Shown here: piece after piece, positions 42,135 to 52,128 of the stretch
How the letters are laid out: each line of letters opens with the position of its first letter
Numbering within the stretch: position 1 is the first letter of the stretch
Assembly (NCBI GenBank): GCA_024682835.1
Contig: JAIKYU010000103.1
Coordinates: 28,459 to 92,458, forward strand
DNA from: Lachnospiraceae bacterium
Lineage (GTDB): Bacteria; Bacillota; Clostridia; Lachnospirales; Lachnospiraceae
DNA: 64,000 nt
Direction of reading: 5' to 3'
Program-made: the position numbers and the translations under genes
Notes under the pieces: model-generated
What the model saw: the letters and a program-made list of their open reading frames with translations, nothing else
The model's database searches: none
What the model was told of the DNA's origin: nothing

Positions 42135-44408
42135 TTACACCTTTCCGGATCTGTTTGCAAACCTCCAGCTGTACAGCTCATATCCGCTTCCGGCAAAGGT
42201 CAGGTACAGATCATGCACCCCCGATGGTTTCACAAGCACCGTTGAGGAGATTTCCGTGAGCCTGTTGCCCGGTGCATCCACCGGAAGGAAAGCCACAACC
42301 GGGCCGTCCGGCGCATCCAGACTCACCCGGATGGCTCCGCTTCCGCTCCCCTGCACGCTGACCAGAAATTCAGCAGCCTCCGCGGTGCCAAAATCCTCCC
42401 CGTGCACACAGATCCAGCTTCCGTCCGAAATACCGGTCAGTATCATGTCGCCGGAGCCGTATTTTTCTGCCTCTTCACCGAACTGCCTCGTGGTGATGCC
42501 GGCCGCATTGCCGATGGTGACCGCCGGCGTCTGCTTGTAAGGATCCTGGTATCTGATCTGCTTCACACCCTTCGTCGTCCCCTTGCTTGCCGCCGGCGCC
42601 CCGTTCTCATCCAGAGCAAGCAGGTCGATATTGGTGCTGCGGTATCCGTGGAGCGAATCCATTGCCTTTTCCAACAGCCGTGCGTGATAGGCGATATACC
42701 ACTGATCATGGAAATTGAAGATACAATGATGATTGTTCCCGCCGTTTCCGAAGAAAAACCCCGGATTCTTCAGGACTCCTTTCCACAGCGTGAAGGGTCC
42801 CAGGGGATCATCGCCCACCATGGTCACGATCTCGCCGGAGTCAAAGCCAAACTCCTTCTTCGCCTCATCCGTCACGTTGAAATTGGAGCAGTAGGAATAG
42901 TAATACCGCCCGCCGATCTTATTGATTCCGGAATCCTCAAAGAGATAGGCCACCTGCTCAATCGGTACGGGATCACCGTCCAGATGGATCATATCATCGG
43001 CAAGCCTTGCCATCCGTGCCGTACCGGGATCGGAAGCCCTATCCGGAGACGGGATGCCTCCCCCGAAATAGATGTACGCTTTGCCGTCCTCATCCATCAG
43101 CACTGCGGGATCAAACAGCCAGGTCACCTCGGCACAGGTCGGTGTGTCCCTGGAGACAAGCGGTCCGCCGATGGGATCCGTGAAGGGTCCCGTGGGGGAG
43201 TCAGAGGACAGCACGGCAATTCCGTTGCCGCTGTTGGCAAAGTAAAGGAAGAACCGGTCCTTTCCGTCGATGGTCTTCCATGCCGCGGCCGGCGCCCAGG
43301 AATTATTCCCCCAGACGGCCGCACCGTTTTTGCCTGCCGCATAGACCGTTCCGTGATCAGTCCAGTTCACCAGATCATCCGAGGAAAGGACATGAATTTT
43401 GTCAATATTGGCGTAGTTATTCTCCTTTATGCTCCCGTCCGGCTCCAGCATATGATCATCGCCGGTCATGTACAGATACACCCTGTCCCCGTAGATCATC
43501 GAATACGGATCGGCACCGAAGCGCTGTATCATCACGGGATTGTGATCCCCCCGCTTCTTGTAGCCCGCTGCCGGTCTGATTTCTGCAAACAATGCCTCCA
43601 TGTCGCTTCCCGTGCTCATTTCCTCTCCTTTCTGTCCGGTATCGTCGGACATCTCTCCTCCGGGGAGATCATCTCCCTTCCGGCTTTCATCCTGCATCAG
43701 ACTCCCTGTAATCATCTCAGCCGTCTTCGTCACCACCTCGCCGGAGGTAATCCATGCGACGCCGTCCCGCCTCTGCTCACCGTAGGAGCCGAACTGCGCA
43801 TGATTGCCGCCGGCGATCACGTATTCCTCCGCATCTTCCGGCAGATACTGCCTGCTCTCATCATAACGCTTCCGGTTGAGCACCTTATCCTCCGAGCCGT
43901 AAATCAACACAACCTTCAGCGATTCATCGATGGGCTTTACCGGATAGGCGGCCAGCAGGACCACTCCGTCCAGGAGATCTGCGTTTTTCGTTGCAAAGGC
44001 CGCCGCTTCAAGACCGCCGAAGGAATGCCCTCCGATAAACCAGTGTTCATAGTCGTACTCTTCAAGAATTCCGGCTGCCCGGTTTCTTCCGAAGTAGGCA
44101 AAGTGAAACGGCATCCGGACCAGGAACCCATCCATGCCCTCTTTTGCCAGTCTGCGCAGCAAAGGCGCATAGGCAGTCTCCTCCACTCTGGCTCCGGGGT
44201 AAAAGATCAGCGCATGGCTTTCGGAGGGGCCGTCAAAGAAATAACCGAATTCCGTCTCGGTAACCTGTACACCGTCACCGGAGTTCAGCGCCTGTCTTGC
44301 TGTCTCATCCGCACGGTAGTAATCCGCAAAAAAGATGGCTGCCCCTGCAAGCAGCAGAAGCAGCACCGCAGAAGCAATTCTATGTTTTTGTATTTTTGTC
44401 CGTTCCAT
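42135..44408 (-). CDS. Membrane-anchored alpha/beta-hydrolase, GH43 and CBM fusion
   Basis: A 757-residue extracytoplasmic enzyme. A signal-anchor helix (about 10-28) is followed by an alpha/beta-hydrolase domain (about 45-235) with nucleophile S129 in GGHSFGG, likely D174 in YGSEDKVL and H203 in GGNHAQFG. A low-complexity linker (about 236-275) leads to a GH43 five-bladed propeller (about 285-600), with the catalytic-base Asp at 300 (FGADPYSMIYGD) and the WLFDPAVL motif. A CBM6-like beta-sandwich ends the protein (about 620-757). GH43 enzymes act on arabinoxylan and related pectin or hemicellulose side chains. The hydrolase normally occurs alone in Firmicutes; fused here it may act as a carbohydrate esterase, which is inference. 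Confidence 0.88.
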   Translation of the reverse strand: MERTKIQKHRIASAVLLLLLAGAAIFFADYYRADETARQALNSGDGVQVTETEFGYFFDGPSESHALIFYPGARVEETAYAPLLRRLAKEGMDGFLVRMPFHFAYFGRNRAAGILEEYDYEHWFIGGHSFGGLEAAAFATKNADLLDGVVLLAAYPVKPIDESLKVVLIYGSEDKVLNRKRYDESRQYLPEDAEEYVIAGGNHAQFGSYGEQRRDGVAWITSGEVVTKTAEMITGSLMQDESRKGDDLPGGEMSDDTGQKGEEMSTGSDMEALFAEIRPAAGYKKRGDHNPVMIQRFGADPYSMIYGDRVYLYMTGDDHMLEPDGSIKENNYANIDKIHVLSSDDLVNWTDHGTVYAAGKNGAAVWGNNSWAPAAAWKTIDGKDRFFLYFANSGNGIAVLSSDSPTGPFTDPIGGPLVSRDTPTCAEVTWLFDPAVLMDEDGKAYIYFGGGIPSPDRASDPGTARMARLADDMIHLDGDPVPIEQVAYLFEDSGINKIGGRYYYSYCSNFNVTDEAKKEFGFDSGEIVTMVGDDPLGPFTLWKGVLKNPGFFFGNGGNNHHCIFNFHDQWYIAYHARLLEKAMDSLHGYRSTNIDLLALDENGAPAASKGTTKGVKQIRYQDPYKQTPAVTIGNAAGITTRQFGEEAEKYGSGDMILTGISDGSWICVHGEDFGTAEAAEFLVSVQGSGSGAIRVSLDAPDGPVVAFLPVDAPGNRLTEISSTVLVKPSGVHDLYLTFAGSGYELYSWRFANRSGKV

Positions 44409-44436
44409 CAGGTCATGAAAAAATTATATTTACATC

Positions 44437-44465
44437 ATCATACCATTTCCCTGCACAGGATACAA
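44437..44465 (-). promoter_or_regulatory. Promoter of the hydrolase-GH43 gene
   Basis: On the minus strand TTGTAT (44460-44465) and TATGAT (44437-44442) are 17 bases apart. The leader would be about 20 bases. Confidence 0.55.
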
Positions 44466-44471
44466 GTAACC

Positions 44472-44500
44472 TTGTGCTCCCATGGCTTTTATGCTATAAT
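44472..44500 (+). promoter_or_regulatory. Promoter of the DUF975 gene
   Basis: TTGTGC (44472-44477) and a perfect TATAAT (44495-44500) are 17 bases apart, with a TGC extension. It is back-to-back with the hydrolase-GH43 promoter. Confidence 0.65.
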
Positions 44501-44532
44501 GGATGGAATTATGGGCGAAGGAGGCGCACAGG

Positions 44533-45171
44533 ATGTGGACCAGAGGCGAACTGAAAGCGAAAGCGAAAAGCGTCCTGAAGATGAACTATCGCCAGACCGT
44601 GCTTGTTTTCTTTCTGTATACCCTTATCATCGGAGGCGTCGGTACATCCCTTGCCCTCACGCTCATCGGTCCCCTGATCATTTCGGTTTTTCTGGGTCAT
44701 CCAATGGAAGTGGGTCTGTGCCATTATTCGCTGGGTAATCGGAAAAACGAAGGGGATCTCGAGGATCTGATCTATGCATTCCGCCCGGGTCTCGGCAACA
44801 TCATCTGGGTTTCCTTCCTGAAGATGCTCATCATCACTCTCTGGTTTCTCCTGTTCCTCGTCCCGGGCTTCATCAAACTCTATGAATACCGGATGGTGTA
44901 CTTCCTGCTGTCCGAGAATCCGGAGCTTTGCTTCCATCAGGCGCTTGACCGCTCCGCCCGGATGATGAAGGGGGAAAAATGGCGTGTCTTTAAGCTGGAT
45001 CTGTCCTTTATCGGCTGGCGGCTTCTGGTGTTTCTGACCCTCGGCATCGCCGGCTTCCTCTTTGTGAAACCTTACATCTTCGGCACGGAAGCGGAGCTTT
45101 ATGAGGCATTGAAGGAAAAGACCGGCATCTCCGGCACGACGGATCCTGACAAAATGACCGTTTTGTCCTGA
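44533..45171 (+). CDS. DUF975-family membrane protein
   Basis: A 212-residue membrane protein with about four to five helices. It opens with the family pattern MWTRGELKAKAKSVLKMNYRQTV (read in parts), followed by a long helix pair, the VPGFIKLYEYRMVYFLLSENP segment and a C-terminal helix. Function of the family is unknown; it is common in Lachnospiraceae. The ATG at 44533 is preferred because GAAGGAGG lies eight bases upstream. It converges with the decayed diguanylate cyclase, whose last codon begins at the next base. Confidence 0.85.
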   Translation: MWTRGELKAKAKSVLKMNYRQTVLVFFLYTLIIGGVGTSLALTLIGPLIISVFLGHPMEVGLCHYSLGNRKNEGDLEDLIYAFRPGLGNIIWVSFLKMLIITLWFLLFLVPGFIKLYEYRMVYFLLSENPELCFHQALDRSARMMKGEKWRVFKLDLSFIGWRLLVFLTLGIAGFLFVKPYIFGTEAELYEALKEKTGISGTTDPDKMTVLS

Positions 45172-47716
45172 TCAGCCGTTTTCTTCCTGCCGTTTCTTCA
45201 GGACGTTCTTGTTTTCGTACATCAATGTGTCCGCACGCTCAAACACCTCTGCCACACACCGGTCGTTCTCATAGCTTGCATAGCCGCAGGCAATGATCAT
45301 TCCGCCGTTTCGAACCGCCTCCTCGTTGTGCGCTTCCACCCGGGCCAGCAGTCCGGATATCTGTGTGTAGTCGTCTCCCTGCGCGATCACGGCAAATTCA
45401 TCACCGCCCACGCGAAAGACCGGACTCTTTTTGAAGGTGTCGCAGATATACTTGCAGGCATCGCAGATATACTGATCCCCCGCCTGATGTCCCTGCGTAT
45501 CATTCACCTTCTTCAGGTCATTCAAATCCATCACCACGATGGCAAACGCCGATGCCTGATGCTTGCCGATCATCTGATCCAGCCGTTCCTCCTCATCCAG
45601 GTATGCGTGCTTGTTTTTGACACCGGTCAGCGCATCGATATTGGCTTTGCTCTGAGCCTGTGCCAGGCGTTTGGCGTATTCCTCCTCCTGTCTTACAAAG
45701 GAATCGATGATATTGATTCCCACAATCATCTGCTTCCCAGTCTGTTCCTCCACGATGGTTGCCTTTAACTGGACATAGGTGGGCTTCCCGTCAATCATGA
45801 GGCGGTAGGTCAGTGCGAAGATGCCGTTTTTCTCAATCTCCTCCATAACCTCTCTGCGGTTGAACATGGAAAGGAAGCGCTGATGGTCATCCGGAAAGAT
45901 CACGCGGTCAATCCGCTGACGTGAGACAGCAAAGAAATCCTCCCCCTCTTCGGGCAGCTCAAAGGTCTTGTAATAATCCGTAGAACTGAACTCCCTGAAA
46001 TGCTCCGTCTCAGGATCCACCACATAAACGGAAACAAAATCACCGGCAAGGGCATTGAGGCGGGAATAGGCCAGATGCTCCTCCTTGACCCGTTCCGCCG
46101 CCCGCCGCTGTTTCATCTCCTCATCCACATCCGTCACGCCGATGATAATCAGCCGGTCGTCATCCTCCATGCGGGACACCTTCATTCTGACGAAGAACGG
46201 GGTGGCGTCCGGCCGGGGGATAAAGGAGCCTGTGGGGGGTATGATCGGCGGATCCCGCGAGGACACCGTCCATCCCGTGGTCGGAAAGCAGCCGGTAGGT
46301 CATAAAAAAGGTGCCGTTCCGGCTGAGGGCGTCGATGAGAGTCTCCTTATTAAGCGCATGTTGGACATCCGCACGATCCTCCTGATACACATAAATCTCA
46401 GCCTCTTTTTTGCAGCCCGCAAAGAAATCCTGTCCGCGCCGCACCTCGTTGAACATGCCGGTGACGTCATCGGTGTGATACTCGATATACTCCTCCGTCT
46501 CCAGATTCACATAGTAGAGATCCTCGTAACCCCGGGCCAGCGTCTGCGCAATGTGGGTGTAGATGATGCCGTTGCTTTTCGCCTTCTCAAAGGCTTCCTT
46601 TGTCATCGCATGCTCCCGCTGGATCCGGATCATGTCCGTCACATCCTGGCACATGCCGAGCGTGCAGAGCCGCCCTTCGGTGTCGATGTATTTGAGCTTC
46701 GTCGTCTGGAACTGCCGCTGATTGCCGGCAGCATCCGGCACATCCTCAAAGAAGATGTAGGGTTCCTCCATGGAGAGCGCCATGCGGTCATCCTCCACAA
46801 AGTGCTCTGCGGTCACCGGATCAAAGATCTCCGCGTCCGTCAGACCAACGACTCCCTCCGGCTTCTCCTTATGGGCATACTCTGCAAAGGCCTGGTTGCA
46901 GGCCAGATAGACGCCTGTTTTCGCGTCCTTGGAAAAGGTCAGCGCCGGCATATTGTCAAGCAGTGCCGAAATGGACTGCTTGAGCATGCGTGTCTTTTCC
47001 GCCTCAATCAGAGCCCCGCGGTATTCCTCCTTCTCTTCCACGACAACAAAGGAACGCAGCAGACAGGTGCCAAGCATATAGGCGATGCCATAAAGAGGCA
47101 GATAGGGAAACCAGAACTGGGCAAAGAGAAACGAGGAAACAATCAGGCCGAAAAGCCCCACTGTGCGTTATCTTGCGTGATAGACATCCGTCTTACGCGT
47201 ATGGATCATCGCATAGAAGGCGCGGATAGAGACAAGCACCAATAACAGGATCTGCAGAGAAAGAATGATATATCTACCCGCCAGCGCATGATAGACGCAT
47301 TGTTCATCCACTGTAAAGAGAACGGGTGTAAAGATGTTGACGCCCGTGAGCGCGGTGACCAGTGTGGCAATCACGCGCCCGGAGCCCACCAGAAAACGTC
47401 CGGTCTGCTTTTCCCCGGACTCCATATAATCGACGACATAACGGGTCCAGAACAGCACGCAGAAAGCCATGGAAACGAAATAAACCGAGGTGTCAACAAA
47501 AAGGAGGGTCGCCAGCTTCCGATTTTCCAGAACTCCCCAGATGATATCCGTAATATAGTAAACCTGCACCGCAACAAGAAAGCGCCGGTAGGTCTTCCAC
47601 GCCGGTCTTTCAAAGGTCTGGTTTCGGTTGAGCAGAATATCCTGATTCTCAATCAGCAAAACCAGCCATGCCAGTAAGCCGATGGCTGAATAGTACATCC
47701 CTGTTTTATCTCCCAA
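45172..47716 (-). pseudogene. Decayed membrane PAS-GGDEF diguanylate cyclase
   Basis: Three reading frames that belong to one former gene. 47168-47716 encodes a sensor of about six membrane helices and ends at TAA inside HAR-stop-RTVGLFG; the same frame continues through 46160-47161 (last helices and PAS-like domains). At about 46225-46300 an extra stretch of about 73 bases interrupts the conserved TYRLLS...FFVRMKV segment and shifts the frame. 45172-46266 then carries the last PAS-like domain and a GGDEF domain with an intact RVGGDEF. PAS and GGDEF parts closely match those of the neighbour at 47776-51369, so the two arose by duplication with different N-terminal sensors. The 3' fragment could still be translated, but membrane control is lost. 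Confidence 0.85.
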
Positions 47717-47775
47717 AAACGATGTCGAGAATATCTGTTGCTGACGTTTTGGATTATATCATAGCCGGAATCTGC

Positions 47776-50700
47776 TTACAACGGTTTTGCCACCGTATCC
47801 CTTCTGGCCTTCAGGTTGCTCTTATTCTCATACATGCTCTGGTCTGCACGCTCATACACCGTGGCCACGCAGATGTCTCCCTGATACCTTGCCATGCCGC
47901 ATGCAATGACGATTCCGCCGTTTTGGAGCGCCGCCCTGTTGTGATCCTCCATCTTCCCGATCAATTCCTCAATGGCCTCATAGTCGTCGCCCTGCACCAC
48001 CGCCGTAAACTCATCGCCGCCGGTACGGAAGACCGGGCTTCTTTTGAAGTTGTCACAGATGAGCTTGCAGGCATCCCGGATATACTGATCTCCGGCCTGA
48101 TGGCCCAGGGTATCATTGATCTTCTTCAGATCATTCACATCCAGGATCACGATGGCAAAAGCAGGCGGATGCTGTTCGATGATCATTTGATCCAGCCGCT
48201 CTTCGACATCCAGATAGGCGTGCTTGTTCCTCACTCCGGTCAGGGCGTCGACATTGGCCTTGGTCTGCGCCAGCGCCAGGCGTCTGGCATAGTCCTCCTC
48301 CTGCTGCACCTGAGATTCGATATCATTGATTCCGACAATCAGACGGCGGGCCTCCTTTTCCATAATCATGGCTGCCTTCAGCTGGACGTAATTCGGTTTG
48401 CCGTTCATCATGAGCCGATAGCTCAGCGTAAAGAGCCTGCCCTGTTCTGTCTCTGACAGGATCCCCTCTCTGGTGAACATGGAAAGAAACCGTTCCAGAT
48501 CATCGTGATAGATGACCTTGCTGATCTGCTCCCTTGATGTTTCGAAAAAGCCCGTGCCCTCCCTCGGCAGCGCAAGACTTCCAAATTCGTCGCTGGAACT
48601 GAATTCACGGTACCGGTCCGTCTCCGGATCCACAACGTAGACGCTGAGGAAATCGCCGGTCAGCGCATTCATTCTGGAGTAGGCGATATGCTCCTCCATG
48701 ATCCGCTCCGCTGCGCGCTGCCGTTTCATCTCCTCGTCCACATCCGTCACGCCCAGAACGATAAACCGATCATCATCATCCATACGGGTAACCGTCATGC
48801 TGACGTATATCTGTTTTCCTTCGGACAACAGCCGGTAGGTCAAACTGAAAATCCGGTTCCGGTTGAGTGCTTCCACAAGCCTGTCCCGATTTAGCGCTTC
48901 CTTAAGGACAGGGCGATCCTCCGAATAGACATGCTCCTCGGCTTCTCTCACGCAGGAACCGAAGAAATCCTCGCCCCGACGGATCTCCTTCAGGGATCCG
49001 GTTGAATCATCCGTGTTATACTCGATGTACTCGCCGTTCTCAATATTGATATAATACAGATCCTCATAGCCATGCGCCAGTGTCTGGGCGATGTGCGTGA
49101 AGATGATGCCGTTGCTCTTCGCCTTTTCATAAGCTTCCTTCGTCGTCGCATTTTCCCGCTGGATCCGGACCATGTCCGTCACATCCTGGCTCATGCCGAG
49201 AATACAAAGTTTTCCGGAGGCGTCGATGAATTTCAGTTTGGTTGTCTGCAGCTGCTTCCGGTTTCCGGCCGCATCCGGCACATCCTCAAATACGATATAA
49301 GGCTCCTCCATGGAGAGCGCTATTCTGTCCTCCCTCGTGAAAAGCTCGGCCGTCTCGCTGTCAAAAATTTCCGAAGCTGCAAGCCCCACCACGCCCTCCG
49401 GACTCTCCTTGTGCGCATAATCGGCAAAGGCCTGGTTGCAGGCGAGATAAACTCCTGTTTCCGCGTCCTTGGAATAACTCAAGGCAGGCATGTTGTCTAA
49501 CAGCGTGCTGATGGACTCCTTCAGTTCCGCGATCCTTCTGGCCTCCCGCGCCTCCTGCTCCGCGGCGGACAGTCGCCTGCCAAGCTTCCTGTTGTCACGG
49601 TAGTTATTGGTCATAATGAGGGTACAGATGGTAAACAATCCGAGAGAAACCAGGGTGTAGAGTGTGTTGGCGCTGCTGACATGCTTTGCCTGTTCATGGA
49701 GAAAGGCCACTCTGGCCGCCCCCGATTCCTCGTCCGTATCACTCTCCTGATGACTCTGGTGGTACTCATAAATCCGTTCCACGGCCATTTTTGCCGCATG
49801 ATCCGTCTCCCTTGACACCCACATCATGGATGCGAACAGCACCAGCATCAAGAGAATGATCCAGACAACGATGCGCTGCCCGTACTCCCGGTTCCTGTCG
49901 TGAAAGATCAGGACCCGGAAATAGATCAGTCCGAGAATTGCCCAGACGATGAACAGGATATAGGATTCCGTCTCCATGGCATCAAACGGCAGCAGCCCCG
50001 GAATCAGCAGAAGAAGGATAAAGCAGATCATCAGGAGAACCCCTGCCAGTCCGGTCGCCTTTTCCAGACGCGCGTTTTCCCGACTGGCGGAATGAAAAAC
50101 AGCATAGGAAACGAACCCGTAAATCATGGTGGCACCCAGGGTGGTGACATCCACAATCCATCCGATGGCCGTCCGGCCAAGGAAGGGGATGAACACGGAG
50201 ACGACAGCGACGGCAAGCACAGCCTTATCCGGTATGTTGCGCGCGTTCAGCCTGGCAAACAGGGGAAGGGTCTCCCCCTCCCTTCCTGCCGCATAGATCA
50301 AGCGGGAAAGAGCCAGCATATTGCCGATGAGACTCGTGAGAATGACGCCGAAAAGGGCAATCATCAGCACGACCACACCCGGACGTCCGAGGTAGTAATC
50401 CGCCGCGTAAAAGGCAGGAACCGCTTTGATGCCCTGCAGGTTGCCCATATCCTGGATATAAGCCAGCCAGCTATTGTATTCCTGCGGATAGGCAGACACC
50501 GAAAGGGCCGAAACAAACAGGTAGAGGATCGTGGTGACGAACACCGAGCTGATCAGGATCCTCCGAACCCGTTTGACCGGAAAATCATATTCCTCCGAGA
50601 AGTGTGCGATGTTTTCAAAGCCGATGAACGCCCAGGGAGAGATGACAGCGATGCGGATGATCTGACCGAAGGCACCGGATCCCTCCGTGTAGAACGGCTC

Positions 50701-51369
50701 ATATCGGAAAGCGGTATCATGCTCCGCCATCGCGATCACCGCACAGAGCGCAAAGGCTGCAACAAAGACAAGCGCCGCGACCGTCATGATGTGATTTGGA
50801 AGTCTCGAGCTGGATGCGCACAGAAGTCCGATCAGAATCACTGCACAAATGGAAAGCAGTGCCTCACCGAGCCACACCTCATAACCGAATACATGGTAAT
50901 GAAAGCCGAACCGGAAGGTATCCCCCAGGAAAAACCGGGCGAAAAGCGGAAGCGAGGTAATGCTGGCCCAGAAGATGGCCAGATAGGTCAGCAGCACGAA
51001 CCAGAACGTCACAAAACCGAGATCCTTGCTGTTCATCTGCTTGACAAAGGTATATGGACCGCCTGCGTCCGGCTTTTTCATGATCATATACTGCAGATTC
51101 CAGGTGATCACCAGAATGATTGCCATCCCGAGCAGCAGACCGATGACCGTTCCAAGAAGACCGGATTTTTGCAGATAGGTGTTGCAGGTCACAATAAAGG
51201 AGCCCCAGCCGATGCTGGTTCCGATCGAAAACGCCCAGATTCCGAGCGGTGTAAAGCCCGCTCTCAATCCGTTACCAAAAGCATTGTTCCGGTTCTGTGA
51301 TGCCTGGTCATGTTCTGTTTTGATCACGCCTGTCATCCCCCCGTATGAAAAGTTTACCGGTTCAAACAC
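47776..51369 (-). CDS. Amino-acid permease fused to PAS domains and a GGDEF diguanylate cyclase
   Basis: A 1197-residue protein. Residues about 30-500 are a full APC-superfamily transporter (12 helices; SIGTSIGWGSFIV as the first-helix unwound motif, KKPDAGGPYTFVKQ, SPWAFIGFENIAHFSEE). A small outer loop and one more helix (about 505-580) lead to a coiled coil, about three PAS-like domains (about 600-1030) and a GGDEF domain (about 1040-1190) with RTGGDEF. No RxxD inhibitory site is seen just before it. The design suggests a transceptor that turns amino-acid binding or transport into c-di-GMP synthesis; this is inference. The GTG start at 51369 overlaps the upstream gene; an ATG at 51336 is an alternative. 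Confidence 0.9.
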   Translation of the reverse strand: MFEPVNFSYGGMTGVIKTEHDQASQNRNNAFGNGLRAGFTPLGIWAFSIGTSIGWGSFIVTCNTYLQKSGLLGTVIGLLLGMAIILVITWNLQYMIMKKPDAGGPYTFVKQMNSKDLGFVTFWFVLLTYLAIFWASITSLPLFARFFLGDTFRFGFHYHVFGYEVWLGEALLSICAVILIGLLCASSSRLPNHIMTVAALVFVAAFALCAVIAMAEHDTAFRYEPFYTEGSGAFGQIIRIAVISPWAFIGFENIAHFSEEYDFPVKRVRRILISSVFVTTILYLFVSALSVSAYPQEYNSWLAYIQDMGNLQGIKAVPAFYAADYYLGRPGVVVLMIALFGVILTSLIGNMLALSRLIYAAGREGETLPLFARLNARNIPDKAVLAVAVVSVFIPFLGRTAIGWIVDVTTLGATMIYGFVSYAVFHSASRENARLEKATGLAGVLLMICFILLLLIPGLLPFDAMETESYILFIVWAILGLIYFRVLIFHDRNREYGQRIVVWIILLMLVLFASMMWVSRETDHAAKMAVERIYEYHQSHQESDTDEESGAARVAFLHEQAKHVSSANTLYTLVSLGLFTICTLIMTNNYRDNRKLGRRLSAAEQEAREARRIAELKESISTLLDNMPALSYSKDAETGVYLACNQAFADYAHKESPEGVVGLAASEIFDSETAELFTREDRIALSMEEPYIVFEDVPDAAGNRKQLQTTKLKFIDASGKLCILGMSQDVTDMVRIQRENATTKEAYEKAKSNGIIFTHIAQTLAHGYEDLYYINIENGEYIEYNTDDSTGSLKEIRRGEDFFGSCVREAEEHVYSEDRPVLKEALNRDRLVEALNRNRIFSLTYRLLSEGKQIYVSMTVTRMDDDDRFIVLGVTDVDEEMKRQRAAERIMEEHIAYSRMNALTGDFLSVYVVDPETDRYREFSSSDEFGSLALPREGTGFFETSREQISKVIYHDDLERFLSMFTREGILSETEQGRLFTLSYRLMMNGKPNYVQLKAAMIMEKEARRLIVGINDIESQVQQEEDYARRLALAQTKANVDALTGVRNKHAYLDVEERLDQMIIEQHPPAFAIVILDVNDLKKINDTLGHQAGDQYIRDACKLICDNFKRSPVFRTGGDEFTAVVQGDDYEAIEELIGKMEDHNRAALQNGGIVIACGMARYQGDICVATVYERADQSMYENKSNLKARRDTVAKPL

Positions 51370-52123
51370 CGTGATATCGGATGCGTAGATACAGCGCCAG
51401 TCCGATGAGACCGACGGTCTGCATCAGATGAAAGATCACGGAAGACCAGATGATACCGTAGTTTTCTCCTCCAAGGCGGAGGGTAAACATCTCCACTCCC
51501 GCCATGGAGAGCATAAAAAGCGCTGCGATCAGCACGGAAGCCGATTTTAGTGCCTTATCATCAAGAAAGATGCCGGTCATCATGGATCCCAGCAGCAGGG
51601 CAATCAGCATGCCCTGATACTTAAAGCCGTGCGTGAGATTATAGATCGACACGTAGATCGGACCGGTTCCTCCCGTCGTATCAATGAAATACTGAGCCAG
51701 ATCGGCGGCGAAGCGCCGGTATACCTCCGAGGAAAAATCATACATCAGCTGTGCACCGAAAAGAATTACCAGCCAGATTCTCAAAAGCCTGCGGATGGTT
51801 TCCGCCGGAAGCGCGGAATTGCCCTCGCCGAAAACCTCCTCCTGAAGACGCGCCAGCTCCTGTCTGTCCTCCTTGGGCACGATCTTCAGATTGTGCCCGA
51901 TCATCAGAATTGCCCGGATAAAGATCGCCGCGGACAGGGCCAGTGTGACCACGGCCATGATCGTCTGCATCTTCCACACAGCTGCGTCCGTCATATCGGG
52001 TAAAATACCGCCCCTGCGCATGATGATCCGCATCACGCCGGAGGAGCACGCACCGACAAGCCGGATCACGGCTACCTGCAGAATGACATCCGAAAGGATG
52101 TGTTTTTTCGGGCTGAAATACAT
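51362..52123 (-). CDS. Hypothetical six-helix membrane protein
   Basis: A 253-residue integral membrane protein with about six helices and a charged cytoplasmic loop (about 78-108, KEDRQELARLQEEVFGEGNS). I do not recognise a family. It lies between the STAS gene (five bases upstream) and the permease-GGDEF gene, which it overlaps by eight bases, so it is part of the same operon. It could be a sensor or a membrane partner of the phosphatase/STAS pair; nothing in the sequence proves this. Confidence 0.75.
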   Translation of the reverse strand: MYFSPKKHILSDVILQVAVIRLVGACSSGVMRIIMRRGGILPDMTDAAVWKMQTIMAVVTLALSAAIFIRAILMIGHNLKIVPKEDRQELARLQEEVFGEGNSALPAETIRRLLRIWLVILFGAQLMYDFSSEVYRRFAADLAQYFIDTTGGTGPIYVSIYNLTHGFKYQGMLIALLLGSMMTGIFLDDKALKSASVLIAALFMLSMAGVEMFTLRLGGENYGIIWSSVIFHLMQTVGLIGLALYLRIRYHGV

Positions 52124-52128
52124 GCTTT

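Noticed and set aside
42402..44738. Plus-strand frame of 778 codons
   Set aside because: Antisense of the hydrolase-GH43 gene, running on into the DUF975 start; composition rich in Arg/His and no recognisable domain.
46225..46300. Inserted segment in the decayed cyclase as an insertion-sequence footprint
   Set aside because: No clear terminal inverted repeats or target duplication longer than three bases could be seen.
46085..47245. Plus-strand frame of 386 codons across the decayed cyclase
   Set aside because: Antisense of clearly PAS/GGDEF-type sequence; it is open only because of codon composition.
49900..51300. Plus-strand frame of 466 codons
   Set aside because: Antisense of the permease part of the GGDEF fusion; very hydrophilic mirror of membrane helices.
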